A stretch of 64,000 bases of DNA from Streptomyces sp. SID12501 (GTDB lineage: Bacteria > Actinomycetota > Actinomycetes > Streptomycetales > Streptomycetaceae), in contig NZ_JAAGLU010000010.1 of NCBI RefSeq assembly GCF_010550245.1, positions 124,001 through 188,000 of the forward strand. Reading direction: 5' to 3'. The translations under genes and the position numbers were made by a program. Positions within the stretch are counted from its first letter, which is position 1, and each line of letters starts with the position of its first letter. The notes under the pieces are model-generated. The model was given only the letters and a program-made list of their open reading frames with translations, was not told where the DNA came from and made no database searches. This document shows positions 1-11,680 of this stretch, piece after piece.

Positions 1-1176
1 CTGACCCGCCTGCTCCGCGAGAACGAGGACCTGCGCGCCAAGCTGGCCGCTGCCACGCGTGCCGCTGCCCAGAACCAGCAGCAGGGCATGCGCAAGCCTC
101 CGGACCAGGACCAGCAGCAGGGCATGCAGCAACAGGGTATGCAGCAACAGGGCATGCCCCAGCAAGGCATGCCCCAGGGCATGCGGGGCCCCGGTGGCCC
201 GGTGCCCGCCGGCATATCGGGTCCGCCGCAGCAGCAGATGGGCGGCCCCATGGGCGGCCCGCCCCAGCTGCCCAGCGGTGCCCCGCAGTTGCCCCCGGGC
301 CCCGGTGGCCAGGGTGGCCCGCAGGGTCAGGGCCCGATGGGTCAGGGCCCCATGGGCCAGAACCCGATGCAGGGACAGATGGGTCAGGGCCCCATGGGCC
401 AGGGCCCGATGCAGGGACAGATGGGCCAGGGCGGTATGCCCGGCCAGATGCAGCAGATGCCCGGTCAGCAGATGCAGGGTCAGATGCAGCAGATGGGCGG
501 CCCGATGGGCGGTCCCCCGCAGATGATGGGCGGCCCCGGTCAGAGTCCCGGCGGCGACAGCGCCGCGCGTGTTCTCTCGCTGGCCCAGCAGACCGCCGAC
601 CAGGCGATCGCCGAGGCCCGTTCCGAGGCCAACAAGATCGTCGGCGAGGCCCGCAGCCGCGCCGAGGGCCTGGAGCGCGACGCCCGTGCCAAGGCCGACG
701 CTCTTGAGCGGGACGCGCAGGAGAAGCACCGCGTCGCGATGGGCTCCCTGGAGTCCGCCCGCGCCACGCTGGAGCGCAAGGTCGAGGATCTGCGCGGCTT
801 CGAGCGCGAGTACCGCACCCGCCTGAAGTCCTACCTGGAGTCGCAGCTGCGTCAGCTGGAGACCCAGGCCGACGACTCGCTGGCCCCACCGCGTGCTCCG
901 GCCGCGGCGTCCCTGCCGCCGTCCCCGGCGCCCTCGATGGCTCCGGCCGGCGCCGGTGCCCCGTCGTACGGCGGGAACCAGGGCATGGGCAACCAAGGCA
1001 TGGGTGGCCAGGGTATGGGCGGTCCCGGCCCGGCCGGTCCGTCCTACGGCGGCCAGCAGCAGATGTCCCCGGCCATGACCCAGCCCATGGCTCCGGTCCG
1101 GCCGCAGGGCCCGTCTCCGATGGGTCAGGCTCCCTCACCGATGCGCGGCTTTCTGATCGACGAGGACGACAACTGA
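1..1176 (+). CDS. divIVA: DivIVA/Wag31 polar growth protein, 5' end missing
   Basis: Reading frame 1 is open from the first base, so the N-terminal membrane-binding part lies outside the window. The visible 391 residues start in a coiled coil (LTRLLRENEDLRAKLAA). They continue into a long low-complexity segment of QQGM, MGQGP and MQGQ repeats (about residues 25-185), then a second coiled coil rich in Ala, Glu and Arg (about 190-285), and end in a Gly/Pro/Met-rich tail with the acidic terminus FLIDEDDN. This architecture is typical of Streptomyces DivIVA, which marks hyphal tips and directs apical growth. The repeat segment is the part that varies most between species. A strong terminator follows 37 nt after the stop. 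Confidence 0.93.
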   Translation: MTRLLRENEDLRAKLAAATRAAAQNQQQGMRKPPDQDQQQGMQQQGMQQQGMPQQGMPQGMRGPGGPVPAGISGPPQQQMGGPMGGPPQLPSGAPQLPPGPGGQGGPQGQGPMGQGPMGQNPMQGQMGQGPMGQGPMQGQMGQGGMPGQMQQMPGQQMQGQMQQMGGPMGGPPQMMGGPGQSPGGDSAARVLSLAQQTADQAIAEARSEANKIVGEARSRAEGLERDARAKADALERDAQEKHRVAMGSLESARATLERKVEDLRGFEREYRTRLKSYLESQLRQLETQADDSLAPPRAPAAASLPPSPAPSMAPAGAGAPSYGGNQGMGNQGMGGQGMGGPGPAGPSYGGQQQMSPAMTQPMAPVRPQGPSPMGQAPSPMRGFLIDEDDN

Positions 1177-1212
1177 CGGCCTTTAGTACGCCTTAGGCGT
1201 CGTCGGCGTTCA

Positions 1213-1252
1213 GGGCGGGGCCCCGGATTTTCTTCCGGGGCCCCGCCCTTTT
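1213..1252 (+). terminator. Rho-independent terminator of divIVA
   Basis: A perfect 14-bp inverted repeat (GGGCGGGGCCCCGG, its complement at 1235-1248) encloses an 8-nt loop and is followed directly by TTTT. It lies 37 nt after the divIVA stop and should end that transcript. Confidence 0.9.
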
Positions 1253-1280
1253 GCGTTGCCCTCTTTCCTGCCGGCGACGC

Positions 1281-1325
1281 CGAAGGCCCGGTTCCACCAG
1301 GTTGGCTGGCGGAACCGGGCCTTCG
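1281..1325 (-). terminator. Hairpin at the 3' end of ileS
   Basis: A perfect 15-bp inverted repeat has arms at 1281-1295 and 1311-1325 and a 15-nt loop, 18 nt after the ileS stop on the minus strand. There is no U-tract on either side, as is common for Streptomyces terminators. It is separate from the divIVA terminator, so each convergent gene has its own. Confidence 0.75.
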
Positions 1326-1343
1326 TACGCGCTGTGCGTGCCG

Positions 1344-4502
<3,159 letters not shown>

Positions 4503-4815
4503 CAGCGAGCTTCCTCCGGCGGACTTTCTGCCTTCCGTCGGAGGGACGAGAGCCGGAATTCTCCGGACGCCGTGTACGGCGTACTCCCGCGGTACCACCC
4601 TCCTTGGCTCCCCGGTGCGTCCTGCGCACCGATGAGCCCCCTCATTGGGGTCGCGATACCGGGTCTACTGGCCTCGGCTGTGCTGCTCGCCTCACTGCGG
4701 CTTTCTTCCGGCGGCTCCGGGGTGATCTTCGCGTCGCGCTCGCCCCCGGGCTTCCACCGTCCCCGGGTCGCTCTGGGCTGCGTACGCCGCTACTCGTCCC
4801 CATCCACGCTTCTCG
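4503..4815 (-). promoter_or_regulatory. T-box riboswitch leader of ileS
   Basis: The minus strand carries the T-box core AGGGUGGUACCGCGG (4587-4601). Its UGGU can pair with the ACCA end of uncharged tRNA-Ile. Upstream is a long structured Stem I region beginning near GGGGACGAGUAG. An AUC isoleucine codon (4724-4726) sits in an AAGAUCACC context fitting a specifier loop. T-boxes sense uncharged tRNA. There is no U-rich terminator, and the last hairpin holds the Shine-Dalgarno sequence, so control is most likely translational, as known for actinobacterial ileS leaders. Confidence 0.9.
4513..4544 (-). promoter_or_regulatory. Shine-Dalgarno sequestering hairpin of the ileS T-box
   Basis: On the minus strand CCUCCGACGG (4535-4544) can pair with CCGCCGGAGG (4513-4522), a 10-bp stem with a single A-C mismatch. 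The second arm contains the GGAGG used by ileS. This would be the OFF structure, opened when uncharged tRNA-Ile binds the T-box. Confidence 0.75.
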
Positions 4816-4823
4816 CTCCGGTC

Positions 4824-4829
4824 AGTGTA
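4824..4829 (-). promoter_or_regulatory. Candidate -10 hexamer of the ileS leader
   Basis: TACACT on the minus strand would place the transcription start near 4815, just before the T-box Stem I. No good -35 hexamer is visible at 16-18 bp. Confidence 0.4.
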
Positions 4830-5081
4830 CGGCGCCCCACGGACAGCGGCCGACCGGGTTTCCGGGCCACCCGAATGGCCAGGGCCGGCTGTCCGCATTC
4901 CGGGACGCGCGGCTCGGCGGATTACTCGGCGGGGAGCTGGGAACAACGCTTGCAGGCTTGCCCCGCGGGAGCGGCTGGGCGGGCGAATCGGGTGGTGCAC
5001 GCGTTGCCGCGGGACTCAAGTCGATTTATCGTCCCAGCACGATTCGCGAGCAAGATCACGACGTGTGAAGGGGCCGCGGCC
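4830..5081. other. Divergent intergenic region between the ileS leader and the DksA-like gene
   Basis: About 250 nt that should hold the promoter of the plus-strand gene. An A/T-richer stretch (GATTTATCG, about 5023-5031) is the likeliest promoter region. I see no convincing -35/-10 pair, RNA gene or repeat. Confidence 0.3.
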
Positions 5082-5903
5082 ATGGTGGCGAAAAAGACCG
5101 CCGAGCAGCAGGCGACGACCGGCAGATCCACCGGATCCACGGCCGCGGGAGCGTCCGGCAGCGGCAAGGGCACGGACGCGAAGAAGAGCGCTCTCAAGAA
5201 GGGCGCCGTGAAGAAGACGGCGGCTGTCGTGAAAACGGCGGCTGTGGTCAAGACGGCTACCGCGAAGGCAGCCGTCGAGAAGAAGGCTGTCGCTCCCCGA
5301 AGCACCGCAGTTCAGAGCGGCGCCGGTACACGCACCTCCACGAAGAGCACGGCCAGGAAGAGCACTGCCAACAAGGCGGGCGCGGCCGAGGCCGCGAAGA
5401 CGACGGGAGCCACGACGGTGGTTGCGAAGAAGACTGCGGGCACGACCACGACCGCGAAGAAGCGCAGCGCGGTACCCAAGGCGCGGATCGTCGCGGCGCT
5501 GGAGCCGGGTGAACTCGCCGTACGCCCCGGTGAGGACCCATGGACACCGGAGGAAGTGGCGGAGGCACGCGCCGAGCTGCAGTCCGAGGTACAGCGGCTG
5601 CGCGCCGAGATCACGGCGTCCGAGCAGTCGCTCGTGGGTCTGATGCGGGACTCCGGCGACGGCGCTGGCGACGACCAGGCGGACACCGGCACCAAGAACA
5701 CGACGCGTGAGGCCGAGATGGCGCTGGCGGCCAACGCGCGCGAGATGCTCGTCCAGGACGAGCGGGCCCTGGAGCGGCTGGACACGAGCACGTACGGCCT
5801 GTGCGAGGACTGCGGCAAGGCGATCGGGAAGGCCCGTATGCAGGCCTTCCCGCGCGCGACGCTGTGCGTCGAATGCAAGCAGAAGCAGGAGCGTCGCTAC
5901 TGA
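5082..5903 (+). CDS. DksA/TraR-type C4 zinc-finger protein with Lys/Ala-rich N-terminal tail
   Basis: 273 residues. Residues 1-145 are very rich in Lys, Ala, Thr and Ser, with AAVVKTA repeated in tandem, resembling histone H1-like tails. The C-terminal third matches the DksA/TraR family: a coiled coil (about 165-210), then CEDCGKAIGKARMQAFP and CVECKQ, a four-cysteine zinc finger. DksA proteins act in the secondary channel of RNA polymerase; the basic tail could bind DNA or RNA (inference). Chosen start ATG 5082 has GAAGGGG about 11 nt upstream. The frame stays open far upstream antisense to ileS, but that part is not coding. Confidence 0.85.
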   Translation: MVAKKTAEQQATTGRSTGSTAAGASGSGKGTDAKKSALKKGAVKKTAAVVKTAAVVKTATAKAAVEKKAVAPRSTAVQSGAGTRTSTKSTARKSTANKAGAAEAAKTTGATTVVAKKTAGTTTTAKKRSAVPKARIVAALEPGELAVRPGEDPWTPEEVAEARAELQSEVQRLRAEITASEQSLVGLMRDSGDGAGDDQADTGTKNTTREAEMALAANAREMLVQDERALERLDTSTYGLCEDCGKAIGKARMQAFPRATLCVECKQKQERRY

Positions 5904-6002
5904 CCGGCCGCCGATCCTCGCCGTGTGCCTCCTGCACTCCTGTGTGCCAGGAGGCGTGTCGTACCCTCGTCCTCAGTCAGGAACCTAGGTTGAGGGACTC
6001 AC

Positions 6003-6575
6003 GTGGCAGAGGCGGAGCGCATCATCGGTACGCCGGACATCCCGGACGCGGCGGGAGCCGAGCCGGAAACCCCGGAGGAGCGGCCCCGTGGCAGGCGCCG
6101 GATCCTCGTGCTGTTCACGGTCGCCGCGCTGGCGTACGCGCTGGACCTCGCCAGCAAGATGGTCGTCGTCGCCAAGCTGGAGCACCACGCGCCGATCGAG
6201 ATCATCGGGGACTGGCTGAAGTTCGAGGCGATCCGCAACGCGGGCGCCGCCTTCGGCATGGGTGAGGCCTTCACGGTGATCTTCACGGTCATCGCCGCGG
6301 CCGTGATCGTCGTGATCGCCCGCCTGGCCCGCAAGCTCTACAGCGTGCCCTGGGCGATCGCGCTCGGGTTGCTGCTCGGCGGCGCGCTGGGCAATCTGAC
6401 CGACCGGATCTTCCGCTCCCCGGGCGTCTTCGAGGGCGCGGTCGTCGACTTCATCGCGCCCAAGCACTTCGCGGTCTTCAACCTGGCCGACTCGGCGATC
6501 GTCTGCGGCGGCATCCTGATCGTCCTGCTGTCCTTCAAGGGGCTCGACCCGGACGGGACCGTCCACAAGGACTGA
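6003..6575 (+). CDS. lspA: Lipoprotein signal peptidase (signal peptidase II)
   Basis: 190-residue membrane aspartic protease that removes the signal peptide from diacylglyceryl-modified prolipoproteins. After a hydrophilic N-terminal tail of about 35 residues there are four membrane segments. The family motifs are present: [22 protein letters not shown] and FNLADSAI, with the catalytic Asp pair in the last two. GTG start at 6003 with GAGGG 7 nt upstream. It precedes the pseudouridine synthase, an arrangement common in bacteria. Lgt, the preceding enzyme of the pathway, is also in this window at 42.4 kb. Confidence 0.95.
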   Translation: MAEAERIIGTPDIPDAAGAEPETPEERPRGRRRILVLFTVAALAYALDLASKMVVVAKLEHHAPIEIIGDWLKFEAIRNAGAAFGMGEAFTVIFTVIAAAVIVVIARLARKLYSVPWAIALGLLLGGALGNLTDRIFRSPGVFEGAVVDFIAPKHFAVFNLADSAIVCGGILIVLLSFKGLDPDGTVHKD

Positions 6576-6616
6576 GGGCCCCTGCACTCTCGTACGAGAG
6601 TGTCCGACCCGTCCGG

Positions 6617-6622
6617 CATACT
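6617..6622 (+). promoter_or_regulatory. Candidate -10 of a leaderless promoter (rluD-like gene)
   Basis: CATACT ends 6 nt before GTG 6629 and no Shine-Dalgarno is visible. This spacing fits transcription starting at the start codon. Confidence 0.4.
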
Positions 6623-6628
6623 CGACGG

Positions 6629-7573
6629 GTGAGCACCGTTCCCGAGATCCGCAACCTGCCCGTGCCGGACGGCCTGGAGGGCGAGCGCGTCGACGCCGCC
6701 ATCTCCAGGATGTTCGGCTTCTCCCGTACGAAGGCCGCCGAGCTGGCCGCGGCGGGGAAGGTCATGGTCGACGGCTCGGTGGTCGGCAAGTCGGAGCGGG
6801 TGCACGGCGGTGCCTGGCTCGAGGTGGAGATGCCGCAGGCACCCGCGCCCGTGCAGGTGGTGGCCGAGCCCGTCGAGGGCATGGTGATCGTGCACGACGA
6901 CGACGACATCGTCGTGATCGTCAAGCCCGTCGGCGTGGCCGCGCACCCCTCGCCCGGCTGGACCGGGACGACCGTCATCGGCGGGCTCGCCGCCGCCGGA
7001 TACCGCATCTCCACCTCCGGTGCCGCCGAGCGTCAGGGCATCGTGCACCGGCTCGACGTCGGCACGTCCGGCCTGATGGCGGTCGCCAAGTCGGAGCGCG
7101 CGTACACGTCGCTCAAGCGCCAGTTCAAGGAGCGCACGGTCGACAAGCGCTACCACGCGCTGGTCCAGGGCCACCCCGACCCGATGAGCGGCACGATCGA
7201 CGCGCCCATCGGCCGGCACCCCACCCACGACTACAAGTGGGCGGTCACGGCCGAGGGCAAGGCGTCCGTCACGCACTACGACCTCATCGAGGCGTTCCGC
7301 TCGGCCTCCCTGCTCGACATCAAGCTGGAGACCGGCCGCACCCACCAGATCCGCGTCCACATGGCCGCCCACCGGCACCCCTGCGTCGGCGACCTGACGT
7401 ACGGTGCGGACCCGACGCTCTCCAAGCGGCTCGGCCTGACCCGCCAGTGGCTGCACGCCGTACGCCTCGGCTTCGAGCACCCCGGGGACGGGACGTGGGT
7501 CGAGTTCGAGAGCGACTACCCGGAGGACCTGGCCAGCGCCCTGGAGCGGGTGCGCGAGGAGACCTACGCATGA
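6629..7573 (+). CDS. RluA/RluD-family pseudouridine synthase
   Basis: 314 residues. N-terminal S4 RNA-binding domain (about residues 1-75), then the synthase domain with the family motif [11 protein letters not shown], whose Asp is the catalytic nucleophile, and GRTHQIRVH near residue 235. It converts specific uridines of 23S rRNA to pseudouridine; RluD is the closest known type, but the exact target cannot be told from sequence. It follows lspA by 53 nt and overlaps the next gene by 4 nt (ATGA), so those two are translationally coupled. Confidence 0.93.
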   Translation: MSTVPEIRNLPVPDGLEGERVDAAISRMFGFSRTKAAELAAAGKVMVDGSVVGKSERVHGGAWLEVEMPQAPAPVQVVAEPVEGMVIVHDDDDIVVIVKPVGVAAHPSPGWTGTTVIGGLAAAGYRISTSGAAERQGIVHRLDVGTSGLMAVAKSERAYTSLKRQFKERTVDKRYHALVQGHPDPMSGTIDAPIGRHPTHDYKWAVTAEGKASVTHYDLIEAFRSASLLDIKLETGRTHQIRVHMAAHRHPCVGDLTYGADPTLSKRLGLTRQWLHAVRLGFEHPGDGTWVEFESDYPEDLASALERVREETYA

Positions 7574-8040
7574 CCCGGCCGTCCTACGTGGTGCGCGTCG
7601 CCGGGGATCCCGCCGACCGCGAGGCCTGTTTCGCGGTGCGCAAGGAGGTCTTCGTCGCCGAGCAGGGAGTGCCGGAGGACCTGGAGTACGACGAGTTCGA
7701 CGCGGGCGCGCTGCATGTGGTGGCCGTCCGGGAGGACGGGGTCGCGCTCGGCACGGGGCGGTTGCTGCACGGGGAGGCCGCGGTCGGACGGACCGGCGGC
7801 GATCTGTCCGTGGGGTCCCTCGGGCGGCTCGCGGTGCGGAAGGAAGCGCGGGGGCTGGGGGTCGGGGTCGCGCTCGTGCGGGGTATCGAGGAGGCGGCTC
7901 GGGGGTTGGGGCTTGCCGCCGTGGATCTGCATGCGCAGACGGCCGCGGCGGGGTTCTACGAGCGGCTGGGATATACGGGGTACGGGGTCGAGTTCCACGA
8001 GGCGGGTATCGCGCATCTTGCGATGCGCCGCTCTTTTTGA
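7570..8040 (+). CDS. GNAT-family N-acetyltransferase
   Basis: 156 residues with the acetyl-CoA binding pattern of the family: [19 protein letters not shown] (about residues 77-95) and the C-terminal ERLGYTGYG. The N-terminal part with [19 protein letters not shown] is typical of the ElaA/YjcF-like subgroup, whose substrate is unknown. ATG 7570 overlaps the stop of the pseudouridine synthase, so co-expression is likely. The 3' half has many GGG codons, common in Streptomyces. Confidence 0.88.
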   Translation: MTRPSYVVRVAGDPADREACFAVRKEVFVAEQGVPEDLEYDEFDAGALHVVAVREDGVALGTGRLLHGEAAVGRTGGDLSVGSLGRLAVRKEARGLGVGVALVRGIEEAARGLGLAAVDLHAQTAAAGFYERLGYTGYGVEFHEAGIAHLAMRRSF

Positions 8041-8077
8041 GGTTTTCTCCCACCACCGCACCGCCCGTCGAAGGTGT

Positions 8078-9193
8078 CTAGCCTCGGCCGGCTGTCCTTG
8101 GTGTTTCGTGGGCCCTGCGCGGTGTTCCGTCCTGGGAGCGGCGGGCCGTCTCGTTGCCCGGGGGCAGGGCCGCGTCCGCCGTGTTGACCCGGGGGAGGGC
8201 GTACGGGTGCTGCTCGGCCAGCCAGCGGATCATGCCCTCGCGGACGTGCACCCGGACCTTCCAGACGTCGTCCGCGTCCTTCGCCGTCACCAGGGCGCGT
8301 ACCTCCATGGTGCTCGGCGTGGCGTCCGTGACGGACAGGTCGCAGGCGCGGCCGTCCCAGGCCGGGCACTCGCGCAGGAGGTCGCGGAGCTTCTCCCGCA
8401 TCGCCTCCATGGGCGCGCTGTGGTCCAGGTGCCAGAAGACGATGCCGGTCATCTGGGCCCCGCCCCGCGACCAGTTCTCGAAGGGCTTCGAGGTGAAGTA
8501 GGACACCGGCATCGTGATGCGGCGCTCGTCCCAGGTGCGCACGCTCAGGAACGTCAGAGTGATCTCGTCGACCGTGCCCCACTCGCCGTCCACCACGACC
8601 GTGTCGCCAAGGCGCACCATGTCGCCGAAGGCGATCTGGAACCCCGCGAACATGTTGCTCAGCGTCGACTGGGCCGCCACACCCGCGACGATGCCCAGAA
8701 TTCCGGCCGACGCCAGCAGCGAGGCGCCGGCCGCGCGCATCGCCGGGAACGTCAGCAGCATCGCCGCCACCGCCACGACGCCCACGACCGCCGCGACCAC
8801 CCGTGTGATCAGCGACACCTGGGTGCGGACCCGGCGCACCCGGGCCGGGTCGGGGTGGACGCGGGCGTAACGGGTGTACGAGGTGTCCACGACCGCCGCC
8901 GCGATCCGGACGATCAGCCAGGCCGTCGAGCCGATCAGCACCAGCGTCAGGGCCCGGCCGACGGCGACCTGGTGCTCCTTGAGCAGGTCGGCCTGGTGGT
9001 AGGACCCTCTGAGCAGCGCCGCGCACAGGACGAGGTGGTAGGGCACACGGCCCCGGCGCAGCAGTCCCCACAGCGGAGTCTCGGTCTGCCGTTCGTCCGC
9101 CTTGCGCAGCAAGCGGTCCGTGGCCCAGCCGATGAGCAGCGTCAGCACGACCGATCCACCGAGGACGATCAGCGGGCGCAGTACGTTCTCCAT
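8078..9193 (-). CDS. MscS-type mechanosensitive ion channel
   Basis: 371 residues. Several hydrophobic segments fill residues 5-170. The pore-lining helix is followed by the conserved beta-domain (AAQSTLSNMFAGFQIAFGD, then RLGDTVVVDGEWGTVDEITL), and a soluble C-terminal domain follows. MscS channels open on membrane tension and release solutes after osmotic downshock. I start at ATG 9193 (MENVLRPL), just before the first membrane helix; the frame is open 30 codons further up, and the Shine-Dalgarno is weak in both cases. The gene is convergent with the acetyltransferase and divergent from the hydrolase. Confidence 0.88.
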   Translation of the reverse strand: MENVLRPLIVLGGSVVLTLLIGWATDRLLRKADERQTETPLWGLLRRGRVPYHLVLCAALLRGSYHQADLLKEHQVAVGRALTLVLIGSTAWLIVRIAAAVVDTSYTRYARVHPDPARVRRVRTQVSLITRVVAAVVGVVAVAAMLLTFPAMRAAGASLLASAGILGIVAGVAAQSTLSNMFAGFQIAFGDMVRLGDTVVVDGEWGTVDEITLTFLSVRTWDERRITMPVSYFTSKPFENWSRGGAQMTGIVFWHLDHSAPMEAMREKLRDLLRECPAWDGRACDLSVTDATPSTMEVRALVTAKDADDVWKVRVHVREGMIRWLAEQHPYALPRVNTADAALPPGNETARRSQDGTPRRAHETPRTAGRG

Positions 9194-9260
9194 GCCGGAG
9201 AACGTAACCGGTGAAGGGCGGCCTTGAACATGCGGGGGCTTCTGTGTCAGTGGTCCCTGG

Positions 9261-9266
9261 CACGAT
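9261..9266 (+). promoter_or_regulatory. Candidate -10 of a leaderless promoter (hydrolase gene)
   Basis: CACGAT ends 6 nt before ATG 9273. The 13-mer CTGGCACGATGTC also precedes the start at 22449, pointing to a recurring leaderless promoter form. Confidence 0.45.
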
Positions 9267-9272
9267 GTCCAC

Positions 9273-9842
9273 ATGAACGTCATGCTCTTTCACTCGACCT
9301 ACGGACTCCGCCCTGCCGTACGCGCCGCGGCGGACCGGCTGCGGGCGGCCGGACACGAGGTGTGGACCCCCGACCTCTTCGGCGGGCGCACCTTCGGGAC
9401 CGTCGAGGAAGGTATGGCCTTCAAGGACGCCACAGGCAAGGACGAGCTGCTCAGGCGGGCGGTCCTGGCCGCCGCGCCCTACTCCGGGCGGGGTCTGGTG
9501 TACGCGGGGTTCTCGTTCGGTGCCGCGACCGCGCAGACCCTCGCGCTCGGCGACGCCAAGGCACGCGGGCTGTTGCTGCTGCACGGCACGTCGGACATCG
9601 CCGAGACAGCGTCGGTGGACGATCTGCCGGTTCAGCTGCACGTGGCCGAGCCGGACGCGTTCGAGACCGAGGACTGGCTGGGCTCCTGGTATCTCCAGAT
9701 GGGCAAGGCGGGCGCCGACGTGGAGATCTACCGGTACGCCGGGGCCGGTCACCTCTACACCGACCCCGACCTCCCCGACTACGACGAGGAGGCGGCCGAG
9801 GCCACCTGGCGGGTGGCGCTCGGCTTCCTCGACAGCCTGTAG
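9273..9842 (+). CDS. Dienelactone hydrolase family alpha/beta-hydrolase
   Basis: 189 residues with the compact dienelactone-hydrolase fold. Seen: LFHSTYGLRP at the N-terminus, the nucleophile elbow GFSFGA (about residues 76-81, Ser where classical DLH has Cys), Asp in AEPDAFE, and His in GAGHLYTD. Such proteins hydrolyse small esters or lactones; the substrate is not predictable. No Shine-Dalgarno is visible, so the mRNA is probably leaderless. The 3' end faces phoD with a 28-nt gap. Confidence 0.85.
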   Translation: MNVMLFHSTYGLRPAVRAAADRLRAAGHEVWTPDLFGGRTFGTVEEGMAFKDATGKDELLRRAVLAAAPYSGRGLVYAGFSFGAATAQTLALGDAKARGLLLLHGTSDIAETASVDDLPVQLHVAEPDAFETEDWLGSWYLQMGKAGADVEIYRYAGAGHLYTDPDLPDYDEEAAEATWRVALGFLDSL

Positions 9843-9870
9843 ACCGGGACCACCGGTACTCGCCGGCCGT

Positions 9871-11544
9871 CTACACCGGGCGGTACGTCCGTTCCACCTT
9901 CTGGGTGCCGGTGAGCGTGCGGTACGAGCGCCACCAGGTCGAGGTCGCGTTCGCCTTCGTGCGGTCGGACAGCACGTAGTAGTCCATCTGCGCGCGGTCC
10001 GCGGTGATGTCCAGGACGCCGTAGCCGTGGCGGTCGGTGTCGACCCAGTGGACGTGCCGGTTGGCCGCCTGGATGATCGGCGCGGCGAGCGCGGTGACGG
10101 TGCCCTCGGGGACCTTGAGGATGTCGTCGAGGTTGTCGGAGGTGACCGACGTGACGACGAACTCCGTGGCGGCGGAGGGCGACAGCGGGTAGGTGCCGGC
10201 GTCCACGGGCACGTCGTTGGCCCACGCCATGTGGATGTCGCCGGTCAGGAAGACCGTGTTGCGGATCGCGTTGGAGCGGAGGTGGGCGAGGAGTTCACGC
10301 CGGTCGTCCGTGTAGCCGTCCCACTGGTCGGTGTTGAGGGCGAGGCCTTCCTTGGGCAGGCCGAGCAGTTCGGCGAGCGGCTTCAGAAGGTCGGCGGTGA
10401 GAGAGCCGATGACGAACGGCGAGATCATCACCGAGTTCCCGACCAGCCGCCAGGTGGTGTCTGAGGCCTTCAACCCCGCCTTCAGCCAGTCGAGTTGGGC
10501 TCGGCCGGTGATCGTACGCTCCGGGTCGTCGACCGTACCGCTGCCCGTGGACACCTGCTGGGAGCGGAAGGAGCGCAGATCGAGGAGGGAGAGGTCGGCG
10601 AGCTTGCCGAAGCGCAGGCGCCGGTAGGTGGTGCCCGCGATCGCCGGGCGGACCGGCATCCACTCGAAGTAGGCCTGTTTCGCGACCGACTGCCGGCTCG
10701 ACCAGGTGCCCTCCGTGCCCTCGGTGTGGTTCTCGGCGCCGCCCGACCACGCGTCGTTGGCGAACTCGTGGTCGTCCCAGATCGCGACGACGGGGGCTGC
10801 CGCGTGCAGGGCCTGGAGGTCGGAGTCGGTCTTGTAACGCCCGTGCCGTACGCGGTAGTCGGCGAGCGTGAGGATCTCGTGCGCGGGGGAGTGCGGGCGT
10901 ACGACAGTGCCACGGGTGCCGTACGTGCCGGTGCCGTACTCGTAGATGTAGTCGCCGAGGTGCAGCCAGGCGTCCAGGTCGCCGCGCGCCGCGAGGTGGC
11001 GGTACGAGGAGAAGTAGCCGGCCTCCCAGTTGGCGCAGGAGACCACGCCGAAGCGCAGGCCCGTCACCGCGGCGTCCGCGGCGGGCGCGGTCCGGGTGCG
11101 GGCGGCGGGGGAGTCCGTGCCGCCGGCCGAGAAGCGGAACCAGTAGTCGGTGGCGGGCGCGAGGCCACGGATGTCCGCCTTGACCGTGTGGTCGGCGGCG
11201 GCCGTCGCGGTGGTCGAGCCCTTGGAGACGACGTTCGTGAACGCCTTGTCGAGGGCGACGGTCCAGCTCACCTCGGTGTCCGGGCCGAGCCCGGACCCGG
11301 GTATCGCCTCCGCGGTGGGCGTCACGCGCGTCCACAGCAGGACGCCGTCCGGCAGCGGATCGCCTGAGGCGACCCCGTGCAGGAAGGCGGGAACCTCGGC
11401 AGCGGCACGGGCGGGCAGCGCGGCGGCCAGCGGACCGGCCAGGCCGGCGGTGGCGGCGGCGGCCTTGACGACCGTACGGCGGCGTGGGGCGAGGGAGTTG
11501 ACCCGGGCGCCCGTGGACTCGGAGGAAGAGCTTCGACTCGTCAC
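9871..11544 (-). CDS. phoD: Tat-exported alkaline phosphatase D
   Basis: 557 residues. The N-terminus has a twin-arginine signal ([18 protein letters not shown]) with an AxA site near residue 48, so it should be secreted folded. The rest matches PhoD phosphatase/phosphodiesterases that use Fe and Ca: [32 protein letters not shown], and the late [10 protein letters not shown] and [11 protein letters not shown]. It releases phosphate from organic esters and is typically PhoP-controlled. I could not establish a clear PHO box upstream. Neighbours are unrelated. Confidence 0.93.
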   Translation of the reverse strand: MTSRSSSSESTGARVNSLAPRRRTVVKAAAATAGLAGPLAAALPARAAAEVPAFLHGVASGDPLPDGVLLWTRVTPTAEAIPGSGLGPDTEVSWTVALDKAFTNVVSKGSTTATAAADHTVKADIRGLAPATDYWFRFSAGGTDSPAARTRTAPAADAAVTGLRFGVVSCANWEAGYFSSYRHLAARGDLDAWLHLGDYIYEYGTGTYGTRGTVVRPHSPAHEILTLADYRVRHGRYKTDSDLQALHAAAPVVAIWDDHEFANDAWSGGAENHTEGTEGTWSSRQSVAKQAYFEWMPVRPAIAGTTYRRLRFGKLADLSLLDLRSFRSQQVSTGSGTVDDPERTITGRAQLDWLKAGLKASDTTWRLVGNSVMISPFVIGSLTADLLKPLAELLGLPKEGLALNTDQWDGYTDDRRELLAHLRSNAIRNTVFLTGDIHMAWANDVPVDAGTYPLSPSAATEFVVTSVTSDNLDDILKVPEGTVTALAAPIIQAANRHVHWVDTDRHGYGVLDITADRAQMDYYVLSDRTKANATSTWWRSYRTLTGTQKVERTYRPV

Positions 11545-11556
11545 GGGCGCTGAGAT

Positions 11557-11568
11557 TACTGATCAGTA
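11557..11568. promoter_or_regulatory. Perfect 12-bp palindrome upstream of phoD
   Basis: TACTGATCAGTA lies 13 nt upstream of the phoD start codon, in the promoter or 5' leader. It has the form of a dimeric repressor site, but no known regulator is recognised. Confidence 0.35.
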
Positions 11569-11576
11569 GGCCAGTA

Positions 11577-11607
11577 GAGCGGGCGAACGACAAAAGTTCG
11601 CCCGCTC
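11577..11607. terminator. Hairpin between the DsbA-like gene and phoD
   Basis: A perfect 12-bp stem GAGCGGGCGAAC/GTTCGCCCGCTC with a 7-nt loop lies 74 nt beyond the stop of the DsbA-like gene. It would separate that gene from phoD, which reads in the same direction. Confidence 0.7.
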
Positions 11608-11680
11608 TTCGGCTGATCGTCCACCGGGGCCGAGCGGCGGACCGTACGGCAGGCGCTCCGAACGCTCCGGAACCCGCTGC

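Noticed and set aside
11608..11680. PHO box (two GTTC-type units) upstream of phoD
   Set aside because: Units are 10 nt apart instead of 11 and lie too far upstream; not strong enough to annotate.
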